64,000 nt of DNA, from assembly GCA_045039925.1 (NCBI GenBank), contig CP108400.1:7378001-7442000 (forward strand), given 5' to 3'. This document shows, piece after piece, positions 28,286 through 39,124 of the stretch. Origin of the DNA: Yinghuangia sp045039925 (lineage in GTDB: Bacteria > Actinomycetota > Actinomycetes > Streptomycetales > Streptomycetaceae). The notes under the pieces are model-generated. The model was given only the letters and a program-made list of their open reading frames with translations. It made no database searches and was not told the DNA's origin. The translations under genes were made by a program, and so were the position numbers. Numbering within the stretch: position 1 is the first letter of the stretch; every line of letters starts with the position of its first letter.

Positions 28286-29170
28286 TCAGCGGCGGCGGGT
28301 CACCTTCCCCAGCAGGCGGACCACCCGCTCCGGGGGAGTGCGGACACCTGTCGCCACGCCCTTCGCGTAGTCGGACAGGACGCGCGGGGCCAGGGCGTCC
28401 AGGACCGCCCCGGTCTTGGCGTCCGAGCCGACCAGGTAGCGCGGCCGGGGGCGCGGCGTGAGCAGCGCGTGGCGTACCGCCTGCGCGACCGGCGCGGGGG
28501 CGGGCAGCGACGACGAGCGGCGCAGGATGTCGTCGGCCATCTCGTACGAGTCGGTGTACGCGGAGTTCTTGCGCGGCGGGAGCCGGTTCATGCTGCGCTC
28601 CCAGATGTCCGTCCCGAAGCTGCCCGGCTCGATGAGGACGACCTTGACCCCGAACTGCGCGACCTCGATCCGCAGCGCGTCCGACACGGCCGCCAGCCCC
28701 TGCTTGCTGGCGCAGTACCAGCCCAGGAACGGCGCCGAGACGCGCCCGGAGATGGACGAGATGTTGACGATGCGCCCGCTGCGCCGCTGCCGCATCTGCG
28801 GCAGGACGAGACGGGCGATGCGTGCGGGGGCGATGAGGTTGGTCTCCAGTTGCAGGCGGGCCTGCTCGTCGTCGACGTCCTCGACCGCGCCCGGCTGGGC
28901 GAAGCCGGCGTTGTTGACGACCGCCCACGGGCCGCCGCCGGTCATCGTGGCGATCTCGGTGAACGCCCGCACCGTCGAGGTGGCGTCGCAGACGTCCAGC
29001 AACACGGTCCGCACGCCGAGTCCGTCGCGCTCGGCCGCCTCCCGCAGCCGCTGCGCCTTGTCCTCGGTGCGCGCGGTCCCGATGACGTCGAGCCCCGCGC
29101 GGGCCAGTTCCAGAGCGGTCGCGAGACCGATGCCGCCGGTCGCGCCCGTCACGACCACGCTCTTGGTCAT
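28286..29170 (-). CDS. Short-chain dehydrogenase/reductase
   Basis: 294 aa classical SDR. It has the cofactor loop TGATGGIG (about 8-15), NNAG, the catalytic Ser in NISSISGR, and YCASK (Tyr-x-x-x-Lys, about 152-156). The basic position after the loop and TARTEDK suggest an NADP preference. The C-terminal 100 residues are longer than the core. The substrate cannot be told. AAGGACG precedes the ATG at 29170. It is divergent from the thioesterase-dut operon. Confidence 0.88.
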   Translation of the reverse strand: MTKSVVVTGATGGIGLATALELARAGLDVIGTARTEDKAQRLREAAERDGLGVRTVLLDVCDATSTVRAFTEIATMTGGGPWAVVNNAGFAQPGAVEDVDDEQARLQLETNLIAPARIARLVLPQMRQRRSGRIVNISSISGRVSAPFLGWYCASKQGLAAVSDALRIEVAQFGVKVVLIEPGSFGTDIWERSMNRLPPRKNSAYTDSYEMADDILRRSSSLPAPAPVAQAVRHALLTPRPRPRYLVGSDAKTGAVLDALAPRVLSDYAKGVATGVRTPPERVVRLLGKVTRRR

Positions 29171-29354
29171 TTGCGTCCTTCCGTCCTGCCGCCTGCCCAC
29201 CCGCTGGACGCCCGCCCGCCTGGGCGGCCCGTGCCGCCCCGAGCCCCGGCCCACGACCGTAGTGCTCCGGGGCCCGCGCCGCCCACCACCCGCGACTCCG
29301 CCGCGGGGCGGGCTGGACACCGTCCGACCGGCGAAAGGCAGTAATGTCCCCCGG

Positions 29355-29936
29355 GTGAGTCGACCTTCATCCCTGACCCCGGCGCCGGACGCCACGGCGC
29401 CCGGGCCGCATCCGAGCGCACCTCCGCCGGGCACCGAATTGGGCGAGCACTACGACGGCTGCTTCGGCTGCGGCGAGGACCTCGAGAACGGCCTGCGGCT
29501 GCGCACCCGGGTCGGCGAGGGCGTCAGTGTGGACACCGAGTTCGTGGTGGGCACCGGCCACCAAGGCGCCCCGGGCCTGGCCCACGGCGGACTGCTGACC
29601 TGCGCGTTCGACGAGGCGCTGGGTGCGCTGGGCTACCTGCTGCACCAGCCGGCGGTCACCGCCCGCCTGGAGACGGACTTCCGCCGCCCCGTGCCGGTCG
29701 GCTCGACGCTGTACATCCACGCGTGGTGCACGGGCGTCGAGGGCCGCAAGATCTTCGCCCGGGCGACCGGGCGCCTGGACGCGCCGGACGGCCCGGTCGC
29801 GGTCGAGGCCGCGTCGCTGTTCCTCGCCGTCGGGTTCGAGCACTTCGTCTCGCACGGGCGGGCCGAGGACGTCGAACGGGCGATGGCGAACCCCGATGTC
29901 GTGAAGGCCGCGCGGGCTTTCGAGGTGAACCCGTGA
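29355..29936 (+). CDS. PaaI/YigI-type hotdog thioesterase
   Basis: 193 aa. After a disordered 30-residue N-terminus it shows a CFGCG motif followed by the hotdog fold, with the catalytic signature GLAHGGLLTCAFDEALG (HGG, then Asp/Glu on the long helix). Such enzymes hydrolyse acyl-CoA esters as dimers or tetramers. The GTG at 29355 has no Shine-Dalgarno but follows a TAATGT -10-like element by a few bases, so the mRNA is probably leaderless. It overlaps dut by 4 bp. Confidence 0.82.
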   Translation: MSRPSSLTPAPDATAPGPHPSAPPPGTELGEHYDGCFGCGEDLENGLRLRTRVGEGVSVDTEFVVGTGHQGAPGLAHGGLLTCAFDEALGALGYLLHQPAVTARLETDFRRPVPVGSTLYIHAWCTGVEGRKIFARATGRLDAPDGPVAVEAASLFLAVGFEHFVSHGRAEDVERAMANPDVVKAARAFEVNP

Positions 29937-30454
29937 CCGCCCCGGTGGACATCCTGGTGCGGCGGCTCGACCCCGGTCTGCCGCTGCCGACGTACGCCCA
30001 TCCGGGCGACGCGGGCGCCGACCTGGTGACCGCCGTCGACGCCGAGCTCGGCCCGGGGGAGCGCGCGGTGCTGCCCACCGGCGTCGCCGTCGCGCTGCCG
30101 GACGGCTTCGCGGCGTTCGTCCACCCGCGTTCCGGACTCGCGGCACGTTGCGGGGTGTCGCTGGTGAATGCCCCGGGCACGATCGATGCGGGATACCGTG
30201 GCGAGATCAGGGTCATCGTGGTCAACCACGATCCGCGCGAAAGCGTCTCGTTCCGCCGCGGTGACCGGATCGCCCAGCTTGTCGTGCAGAAAGTCGAGCG
30301 GGCGAGATTCCACGAGGTCGGCGTCCTGCCGGGTTCGGACCGGGCCGAGGGCGGCTTCGGATCGACCGGCGGCCACGCCGCCGTCGTGGGCAGCGGCACC
30401 GACGCCGGTGCCGTCACAGTGCAGGACTCGGCTTCCGACAGGGAAGGGATCTGA
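29933..30454 (+). CDS. dut: dUTP diphosphatase
   Basis: 173 aa trimeric dUTPase. Motif 1 is HPGDAGADL, motif 2 HPRSGLAARCGV, motif 3 APGTIDAGYRGEI, motif 4 RGDRIAQLVVQK, and motif 5 EGGFGSTG. It converts dUTP to dUMP plus PPi, which keeps uracil out of DNA and feeds dTMP synthesis. It has an unusual extra C-terminal 25-30 residues after motif 5. The GTG overlaps the thioesterase stop, and DUF3710 follows after 1 bp. Confidence 0.96.
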   Translation: MTAPVDILVRRLDPGLPLPTYAHPGDAGADLVTAVDAELGPGERAVLPTGVAVALPDGFAAFVHPRSGLAARCGVSLVNAPGTIDAGYRGEIRVIVVNHDPRESVSFRRGDRIAQLVVQKVERARFHEVGVLPGSDRAEGGFGSTGGHAAVVGSGTDAGAVTVQDSASDREGI

Positions 30455-30455
30455 C

Positions 30456-31268
30456 GTGTTCCGACGTCGCCGACGCAACGAAGAGGCCGACCAGCCCGTC
30501 GACGAGCTCGACGACGACCTCGCCGCCGACGAGGACGAGGCCGAGGCGGAGGACGAGCCGGCCGACGCGCTGGGCGACGACGAGGCGCTGAACCGCCCGC
30601 TGCCGCCCGCGCCGCGCCCGGACGGGCCGTGGGACGAGGACGAACTCGACGAGCCGCAGGAGGGCCGCATCGACCTGGGCGGCCTGCTGGTGCCCGCGGT
30701 CGAGGGCATGGAGTTGCGCGTCGAGGTCGCCAACGACCTGATCATCGCGGCCACCGTGATCCTCGGGGACAGCGCGGTGCAGTTGCAGGGCTTCGCGGCG
30801 CCGCGCAGCGAGGGCATCTGGCACGAGATCCGCAAGGAGATCGCGAGCGGCATCACGCAGCAGGGCGGCCTGGTCGACGAGCTCGACGGCGGGCTCGGCT
30901 GGGAGCTGCGCGCGCAGGTGCCCGTACAGCTTCCGGACGGCACGCAGGGCGCGCAGCTGGTGCGCTTCGTGGGCTGCGACGGCCCGCGCTGGTTCCTGCG
31001 CGGGGTCATCTCCGGCCGCGCCGCGGTGGACGCCGACACCGGTGCGGACCTGGAGCGGATCTTCCGGGAGACGGTGGTCGTGCGCGGTGCCGACCCGATG
31101 GCGCCCCGCGACCCGATCCTGCTGCGCCTGCCGGACAACGCCCAGATCGACCCGGCGAGCGGTGTGGCGCCGCCCACCGCCGAGTCGGTCGACGACGCGG
31201 CGAAGAACCCGTACAGCGGCGACCTGAACCCGTTCTCGCGCGGCCCGGAGATCACCGAGGTGCGCTAG
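30456..31268 (+). CDS. DUF3710 family protein
   Basis: 270 aa. The start MFRRRRRN is basic, then comes a very acidic, disordered N-terminus (about 8-65), then the DUF3710 domain (about 70-235, with GRIDLGGLLVPAVEGMELRV and VRFVGCDGPRWFLRGVISG). The family is actinobacterial, soluble and of unknown function, consistently beside dut. The GTG at 30456 is 1 bp after the dut stop. A 21-bp stem terminator ends the operon. Confidence 0.93.
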   Translation: MFRRRRRNEEADQPVDELDDDLAADEDEAEAEDEPADALGDDEALNRPLPPAPRPDGPWDEDELDEPQEGRIDLGGLLVPAVEGMELRVEVANDLIIAATVILGDSAVQLQGFAAPRSEGIWHEIRKEIASGITQQGGLVDELDGGLGWELRAQVPVQLPDGTQGAQLVRFVGCDGPRWFLRGVISGRAAVDADTGADLERIFRETVVVRGADPMAPRDPILLRLPDNAQIDPASGVAPPTAESVDDAAKNPYSGDLNPFSRGPEITEVR

Positions 31269-31284
31269 TACCCCCGCGGACTCC

Positions 31285-31332
31285 GAAAGGGGCCCGGACA
31301 CACCCGAACGAGGGTGTGTCCGGGCCCCTTTC
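31285..31332. terminator. Terminator of the dut operon
   Basis: A perfect 21-bp stem, left arm 31285-31305 beginning GAAAGGGGCCCGG and right arm 31312-31332 ending CCCCTTTC, with a 6-nt loop. It separates the dut operon from the kdp locus. Confidence 0.85.
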
Positions 31333-31529
31333 GCATGTCCGCCGCCGCTCACGCGGAAGCCGCGCGTCAGGGTCCCGTATGGACGGCGTCAAGATGCCGC
31401 GGGGCCGCGTAAAGGCGACGCTAGCGCTCGGCAGGATGTCCGATTTATTGCGTTTTCGTGGGGGCTGGGGCTGCTACCAATGACCCCGCAACACCCAACC
31501 TCTCACCAACTCTCACGAGGAGACCCGCG

Positions 31530-31613
31530 ATGGCTGACCTGGCCTTCGTACTCCTGACGATCGCGTTCTTCGCGCTCGTCGTCGCCATCGCCAAGGGGGT
31601 GGCCAAGCTGTGA
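31530..31613 (+). CDS. 27-aa membrane microprotein at the head of the kdp operon
   Basis: It begins MADLAFVLLTIAFFALVV and ends AIAKGVAKL, a single hydrophobic helix. GAGGAG lies 8 nt before the ATG, and the stop overlaps the kdpF GTG by 4 bp, so it is translated with the pump. It resembles KdpF in size and topology but is a separate ORF. I recall a similar unnamed ORF in other Streptomyces kdp operons. It may stabilise KdpA or regulate pump assembly; this is inference. Confidence 0.7.
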   Translation: MADLAFVLLTIAFFALVVAIAKGVAKL

Positions 31614-31699
31614 ACGCGGACAGCGTTGTCGGCCTCGTCGTCGCCGTCGCCCTGCTGGGCTACCTGGTGCTCGCCCTCATCTTCCCCGAGAGGTTCTAG
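31610..31699 (+). CDS. kdpF: K+-transporting ATPase subunit KdpF
   Basis: 29 aa: starts MNADSVVGLVVAVALLGYLV and ends ALIFPERF, the hallmark KdpF end (a Pro-Glu-Arg-Phe-type tail after one helix). It is a lipid-like stabiliser of the KdpFABC complex. The GTG at 31610 overlaps the preceding microprotein stop, and its TAG overlaps the kdpA GTG. Confidence 0.9.
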   Translation: MNADSVVGLVVAVALLGYLVLALIFPERF

Positions 31700-33363
31700 T
31701 GAGTTCCACCGTCGCGGGGATACTCCAGATCTCCCTGCTGATCGCCCTCCTCGCCGCGGTCCACCGACCGTTCGGCGACTACATGGCCAAGGTCTACTCC
31801 TCGGACAAGCACACGCGTCCCGAGCGCTGGATCTACAAGGCCATCGGTGCCAACCCCGACTCCGGTCAGCGGTGGGGCATCTACCTGCGCAGCGTGCTGG
31901 CCTTCTCGATGTTCTCGATGCTCGCCCTGTACGCGCTGCTGCGCTTCCAGGACAAGCTGCCGTGGAACCTCGGCTTCCAGCCCATGAAGGCGGACCAGGC
32001 GTTCAACACCGCCGCGTCCTTCACCTCGAACACCAACTGGCAGTCCTACTCCGGTGAGGCCGCGGTCGGCCACACCGTGCAGATGGCCGGCCTCACGGTC
32101 CAGAACTTCGTCTCGGCGGCGGTCGGCATGGCCGTCGCGGTCGCCCTGGTACGCGGCTTCATCCGGATCCGCACCGGCGAGATCGGCAACTTCTGGGTCG
32201 ACCTGGTGCGCGGCTCGATCCGCATCCTGCTGCCCATCGCGATCATCGGCACCATCGTGCTGGTCGCGTCGGGCACCCTCCAGAACCTCGCCGACCCGCA
32301 CACCGTCACCACGCTCAACGGCGGCACGCAGACCATCACCGGCGGACCGGTGGCCTCGCAGGAGGTCATCAAGGAGCTCGGCACCAACGGCGGCGGCTTC
32401 TACAACGCCAACTCGGCGCACCCCTTCGAGAACCCGAACGCGTTCTCGAACCTGTTCGAGATCTTCCTGATCCTGGTGATCCCGTTCTCGATGCCGCGCA
32501 CCTTCGGCACGCTGGTCGGCTCGGCCAAGCAGGGCTACGCGATCCTCGGCGCGATGTTCGCCATCTGGTTCGTCGCGGTCGTCCTGATGACCTGGACCGA
32601 GATGCACCACAACGGCACCGCCCTGGAGATCGCGGGCGGCGCCATGGAGGGCAAGGAGCAGCGCTTCGGCGTCCCGGGCTCATCGCTGTTCGCGACGTCG
32701 ACGACCATGACCTCGACCGGCGCGGTGAACTCGTTCCACTCGTCCTTCACCGGGTTCGGCGGCGGCCTCACGATGCTCGGCATGATGCTCGGCGAGATCT
32801 CGCCGGGCGGTGTCGGCTCCGGCCTCTACGGCATGCTGATCATGGCGATCCTGGCGGTCTTCGTGGCGGGCCTGATGGTCGGCCGCACCCCCGAGTACCT
32901 CGGCAAGAAGATCGGCGCCGGGGAGATGAAGATCGTCGCGATGTACATCCTGGTCGTCCCGGCCACGATCCTCACGATGACCGGCATCGCGCTCGCGCTC
33001 CCGGGTGAACGCGCCTCGATCCTCAACTCCGACTCACCGCACGGCCTGTCGGAAGTGCTGTACGCGTACACGTCCGGAGCCAACAACAACGGCTCCGCCT
33101 TCGCGGGCCTCGGCGCCAACACCGAGTACTACAACGTCACCATCGGCTTCGCGATGCTGATCGGCCGCTTCCTGACCATCGCACTCGTCCTCGCGCTGGC
33201 GGGACGACTGGTCGAGCAGCGCCAGGTACCGGAGACGGTAGGCACGCTCAAGACCCACCGGCCGCTGTTCGTCGGCACGCTCGTCGGCGTGATCGTCATC
33301 GTCACCGGCCTCACCTTCTTCCCGTCGCTCGCCCTCGGCCCGATCGCGGAGGGGCTCGTATAA
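31699..33363 (+). CDS. kdpA: K+-transporting ATPase subunit KdpA
   Basis: 554 aa, ten membrane helices expected. The four selectivity-filter segments are visible: SNTNWQSYSGE, TNGGGFYNANSAHPFENPN, GGVGSGLYG and NNNGSAFAG. It selects K+ at the outer face and passes it to KdpB. The length is standard. The GTG overlaps kdpF, and kdpB starts 2 bp after the stop. Confidence 0.97.
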   Translation: MSSTVAGILQISLLIALLAAVHRPFGDYMAKVYSSDKHTRPERWIYKAIGANPDSGQRWGIYLRSVLAFSMFSMLALYALLRFQDKLPWNLGFQPMKADQAFNTAASFTSNTNWQSYSGEAAVGHTVQMAGLTVQNFVSAAVGMAVAVALVRGFIRIRTGEIGNFWVDLVRGSIRILLPIAIIGTIVLVASGTLQNLADPHTVTTLNGGTQTITGGPVASQEVIKELGTNGGGFYNANSAHPFENPNAFSNLFEIFLILVIPFSMPRTFGTLVGSAKQGYAILGAMFAIWFVAVVLMTWTEMHHNGTALEIAGGAMEGKEQRFGVPGSSLFATSTTMTSTGAVNSFHSSFTGFGGGLTMLGMMLGEISPGGVGSGLYGMLIMAILAVFVAGLMVGRTPEYLGKKIGAGEMKIVAMYILVVPATILTMTGIALALPGERASILNSDSPHGLSEVLYAYTSGANNNGSAFAGLGANTEYYNVTIGFAMLIGRFLTIALVLALAGRLVEQRQVPETVGTLKTHRPLFVGTLVGVIVIVTGLTFFPSLALGPIAEGLV

Positions 33364-33365
33364 CC

Positions 33366-35486
<2,121 letters not shown>

Positions 35487-35491
35487 TAACC

Positions 35492-36235
35492 ATGGCCACC
35501 CAGACAAGCACCCGAATCCGCGTGTTCCTCGCGGGACTGCGCGCCGTGCTGGTCCTCACGGTCCTGCTCGGCATCGCGTACCCGCTGGCCATGACCGGCA
35601 TCGCCCAGGCGGCCTTCGGCGACCAGGCCAACGGCTCCAAGGTCGAGGTCGACGGCAGGGAGGTCGGCTCCAGCCTCATCGGCCAGAACTTCGACCTGGT
35701 CGACCGGGACGGCAACGCGCGCCTGTTCGACGCGGAGGGCCGGGAGGTCGCGGAGCACGAGGCCGAGGACGGCACCGTGACGTACACCTACCTCGCGGGC
35801 GGCGCGCAGTTGTCCGACGAGCAGGCGGAAGGCGTCGGCACGCAGCCGGACCCGAAGTGGTTCCAGCCGCGTCCGTCGGCGGGCGGGTACGACCCGCTGG
35901 CCTCCGGCGCCTCGAACTACGGCCCGGAGAACCCGGAGTTCATCCAGCTGGTCAAGGACCGCAAGGCCGCGGTGGCGGCGTTCAACGGCGTCACCGCGGA
36001 CCAGGTACCGGTCGACGCGGTCACCGCGTCCGGCTCGGGCCTCGACCCGCACATCACGAAGTCGAACGCGCTGATGCAGGTGAACCGCGTCGCCGCCGAG
36101 CGCGGGCTGGACCCGGCCACCGTGAAGGAGCTGGTCGAGGACCACGTCGACGGCCGCATCATCGGCATCCTCGGAGAACCGCGCGTCAACGTGCTGGAGC
36201 TGAACATCGCCCTGCACAAGGCGGCGGCGAAGTAA
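35492..36235 (+). CDS. kdpC: K+-transporting ATPase subunit KdpC, enlarged
   Basis: 247 aa, longer than the usual 190-210. One N-terminal helix (about 15-37) is followed by the outer domain with GSSLIGQNF, FQPRPSAGGYDP, NYGPENPE, and the C-terminal DPHIT...RVAAERGL...GEPRVNVLELN. An acidic insertion of roughly 40 residues (about 65-110, including EHEAEDGTVTYTY) accounts for the extra length. KdpC increases ATP affinity and couples the complex. A hairpin follows before kdpD. Confidence 0.94.
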   Translation: MATQTSTRIRVFLAGLRAVLVLTVLLGIAYPLAMTGIAQAAFGDQANGSKVEVDGREVGSSLIGQNFDLVDRDGNARLFDAEGREVAEHEAEDGTVTYTYLAGGAQLSDEQAEGVGTQPDPKWFQPRPSAGGYDPLASGASNYGPENPEFIQLVKDRKAAVAAFNGVTADQVPVDAVTASGSGLDPHITKSNALMQVNRVAAERGLDPATVKELVEDHVDGRIIGILGEPRVNVLELNIALHKAAAK

Positions 36236-36243
36236 TCCCGGCA

Positions 36244-36274
36244 TCCGGGCCCACCTCCCAAGGGTGGGCCCGGA
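36244..36274 (+). terminator. Hairpin between kdpC and kdpD
   Basis: TCCGGGCCCACC and GGTGGGCCCGGA, a 12-bp perfect stem with a 7-nt loop, 9 bp after the kdpC stop and 30 bp before kdpD. No T-run follows. It probably reduces read-through so that the sensor is made at lower level than the pump. Confidence 0.6.
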
Positions 36275-36303
36275 CCGGTCGGAAAACCCCGACGAGGACG
36301 ACA

Positions 36304-38862
36304 ATGGACGCCATGGGACGCGGAAAGCTGCGCATCTATCTCGGAGCCGCCCCTGGCGTCGGCAAGACGTACGCGATGCTGGGCGAGGGCCAGCGCCGCC
36401 GTGCGCGCGGCGCGGACGTGGTCGTCGGGCTCATCGAGTGCCACGGGCGCCCGCGCACCGAGGAGATGCTGGAGGGCCTGGAGGTCGTCCCGCGTCGCGA
36501 CATGGAGCACCGGGGCTCGGCGTTCACCGAGATGGACGTCGACGCCGTCATCGCCCGCCACCCGAAGGTCGCGCTCATCGACGAGCTCGCGCACACCAAC
36601 GTGCCCGGCTCGCGCAACGCCAAGCGCTGGCAGGACATCGACGAGATCCTCGACGCCGGCATCGACGTCATCTCGACGGTCAACATCCAGCACCTCGAAT
36701 CCCTCAACGACGTCGTCGAGTCGATCACCGGCGTGCCGCAGCGCGAGACCGTGCCGGACGCCGTCGTGCGCCGCGCGAACCAGATAGAGCTGGTCGACAT
36801 GTCGCCGGAGGCCCTGCGCCGCCGCATGGCGCACGGCAACGTCTACGCCCCGGAGAAGGTGGACGCGGCGCTGTCCAACTACTTCCGCGTCGGCAACCTC
36901 ACCGCGCTGCGCGAACTCGCGCTGCTGTGGGTCGCGGACCGGGTGGACGAATACCTCCAGCAGTACCGCGCCGAACACGACATCAGCGCGACCTGGCCCG
37001 CCCGCGAGCGCATCGTCGTCGGCCTCACCGGCGGCCCCGAGGGCGACACCCTCATCCGCCGCGCCGCCCGCATCGCCACGCGCGGCTCCGGCGGCGAACT
37101 GCTGGCCGTGTACGTCTCCAAGAGCGACGGCCTCACCGGTGCGTCCCCGGAGGCCCTGGCCCAGCAGCGCGCCCTGGTCGAGTCCCTGGGCGGCACGTTC
37201 CACTCCGTCATCGGCGAGGACGTGCCCAGCGCGCTGCTCGACTTCGCACGCGGCGTCAACGCGACGCAGATCGTGCTCGGCTCCAGCCGCCGCAAGCCGT
37301 GGCAGTACATCCTCGGGCCGGGCGTGGGCGCCACCGTCGCGGCCTCGTCGGGTGACATAGACGTGCACATCGTCACGCACGAGCACGCGGGGGTCGGGCG
37401 GACGGTACGCGTACCGCGGTCCAGCGTCAGCCGCCGGCGCCTGCTCATCTCCTGGCTGTTCGCCCTGATCGGCCCGCTGCTCCTGACCGTCGTCATGGCG
37501 CAGAACCGCGACCACCTGGGCCTGTCCACCGAGATGCTGCTGTACCTGCTGCTGACGGTCGGCGTCGCGCTGCTCGGCGGGCTGTGGGCGTCCACCCTGA
37601 CGGCGGTCATGTCGTCGATCCTGCTGAACTACTACTTCACGCCGCCCCTGCACACGCTGACCATCCGCGACCCGGAGAACATGTTCGCGCTGGGCGTGTT
37701 CGTCGTCGTGGCGCTCTCCGTGGCCTCCGTGGTCGACCTCGCCGCACGCCGCACCCACCAGGCCGCGCGCAGCCAGTCCGAGTCCGAGACGCTGAGCTTC
37801 CTGGCCGGCAGCGTGCTGCGCGGCGAGCAGGCGCTCCCGGCGCTGCTGGAGCGGGTGCGCGAGGCGTTCGGCATGGAGTCGGTCGCCATGCTGGAGCGGA
37901 CCGAGCCGCACGGGCCGTGGGCGTGTGTCGGCAGCGTCGGCCCGCACCCGGTGCGCAAGCCCGAGGAGGCCGACGTCGACGTGCCGGTCTCCGACACGAT
38001 GGCCCTCGCCCTGTCGGGCCGCATGCTGCCCGCCGAGGACCGCCGGGTGCTCGGCGCGTTCGCGGCCCAGGCGGCGGTGGTCCTGGAGCGGCGGCGCCTG
38101 GTCGCCGAGGCCGCGGAGGCGCGGCGGCTGGCCGAGGGGAACCGGATCCGCACGGCGCTGCTCGCGGCGGTGTCGCACGACCTGCGTACGCCGCTCGCCG
38201 CCATCAAGGCCAGCGTGTCGTCGCTGCGTTCCGAGGACGTGAGCTGGTCGCCCGAGGACGAGGCGGAGCTGCTGGAGGCCGTCGAGGACGGCGCCGACCG
38301 CCTCGACGCGCTGATCGGCAACCTGCTCGACATGAGCCGCCTCCAGACCGGGACCGTGACCCCGCTGTTCGGCGACGTCGCGCTCGACGAGGTGGTCCCG
38401 GGCGCGGTGCTCGGGGTGCCGGAGACGTCCGTCGTCCTGGACGTCTCCGAGACGCTGCCGACCGTGTGGGCCGACGCCGGGCTGCTGGACCGGGTGCTGG
38501 CCAACGTCATCGAGAACGCCGTCAAGCACAACCCGCCGGACCGCCGCGTGCACGTGCGCGCGGAAGCGGTGCGCGACCGGGTGGAGCTGCGGGTCGTGGA
38601 CCGCGGCCCCGGGGTGCCCGACGAGGCCAAGGAACGCATCTTCGAGCCCTTCCAGCGCTACGGCGACGCCCCGGCGGGCAACGGCGTCGGCCTCGGGCTG
38701 GCCGTCGCCCGCGGCTTCGCGGAGGCGCTGGGCGGCTCCCTGGTCGCCGAGGACACCCCCGGCGGCGGACTCACGATGGTGCTGACGCTCCGGATGTCCG
38801 ACGGTCGCCCGCAGGCCGACCGGGACGCCGCGAGCGAAGCGCCCGTCCCGGCGGCGACATGA
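36304..38862 (+). CDS. kdpD: Sensor histidine kinase KdpD
   Basis: 852 aa with the full KdpD layout: KdpD domain (about 1-215) with Walker A GAAPGVGKT (14-22) and LIDELAHTN; Usp-like domain (about 235-365); four membrane helices (about 380-480); GAF (about 500-610); HisKA with His at about 625 in SHDLRTP; and ATPase domain ending GVGLGLAVARGFAEALGG. It senses low K+ and ionic stress and phosphorylates KdpE. In other bacteria the Usp domain binds c-di-AMP. The ATG at 36304 is used; a second in-frame ATG is three codons later. Confidence 0.96.
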   Translation: MDAMGRGKLRIYLGAAPGVGKTYAMLGEGQRRRARGADVVVGLIECHGRPRTEEMLEGLEVVPRRDMEHRGSAFTEMDVDAVIARHPKVALIDELAHTNVPGSRNAKRWQDIDEILDAGIDVISTVNIQHLESLNDVVESITGVPQRETVPDAVVRRANQIELVDMSPEALRRRMAHGNVYAPEKVDAALSNYFRVGNLTALRELALLWVADRVDEYLQQYRAEHDISATWPARERIVVGLTGGPEGDTLIRRAARIATRGSGGELLAVYVSKSDGLTGASPEALAQQRALVESLGGTFHSVIGEDVPSALLDFARGVNATQIVLGSSRRKPWQYILGPGVGATVAASSGDIDVHIVTHEHAGVGRTVRVPRSSVSRRRLLISWLFALIGPLLLTVVMAQNRDHLGLSTEMLLYLLLTVGVALLGGLWASTLTAVMSSILLNYYFTPPLHTLTIRDPENMFALGVFVVVALSVASVVDLAARRTHQAARSQSESETLSFLAGSVLRGEQALPALLERVREAFGMESVAMLERTEPHGPWACVGSVGPHPVRKPEEADVDVPVSDTMALALSGRMLPAEDRRVLGAFAAQAAVVLERRRLVAEAAEARRLAEGNRIRTALLAAVSHDLRTPLAAIKASVSSLRSEDVSWSPEDEAELLEAVEDGADRLDALIGNLLDMSRLQTGTVTPLFGDVALDEVVPGAVLGVPETSVVLDVSETLPTVWADAGLLDRVLANVIENAVKHNPPDRRVHVRAEAVRDRVELRVVDRGPGVPDEAKERIFEPFQRYGDAPAGNGVGLGLAVARGFAEALGGSLVAEDTPGGGLTMVLTLRMSDGRPQADRDAASEAPVPAAT

Positions 38863-39124
38863 TGCGTCGCACCCGGCGGGCCGGGTACCGCAGCAGGACG
38901 GGCCATGAGGCCGGGGTGACGGAGGGGGTACGAGTGGCTGCCACGTCTGCGCTGCCCTTCGGACGGGATGTCGAGGGTTTCCTGAGCACGCGTCATAGAC
39001 GAACATCCATTCGACGAAGTCGCCGATGCCACGCCGCTGGAATCCCACAAACGAGTGAACACTTCGGTGGCCGCGCGGTCGCGGACGCCGGGCGAACGGG
39101 TTCGGAACGTACGGAGGCAATTCG
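38863..39124. other. 262-bp spacer between kdpD and kdpE
   Basis: Unusually long for this pair, which is normally adjacent or overlapping. It contains no supported ORF; the distal part is less GC-rich, which may reflect an independent kdpE promoter. Confidence 0.4.
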
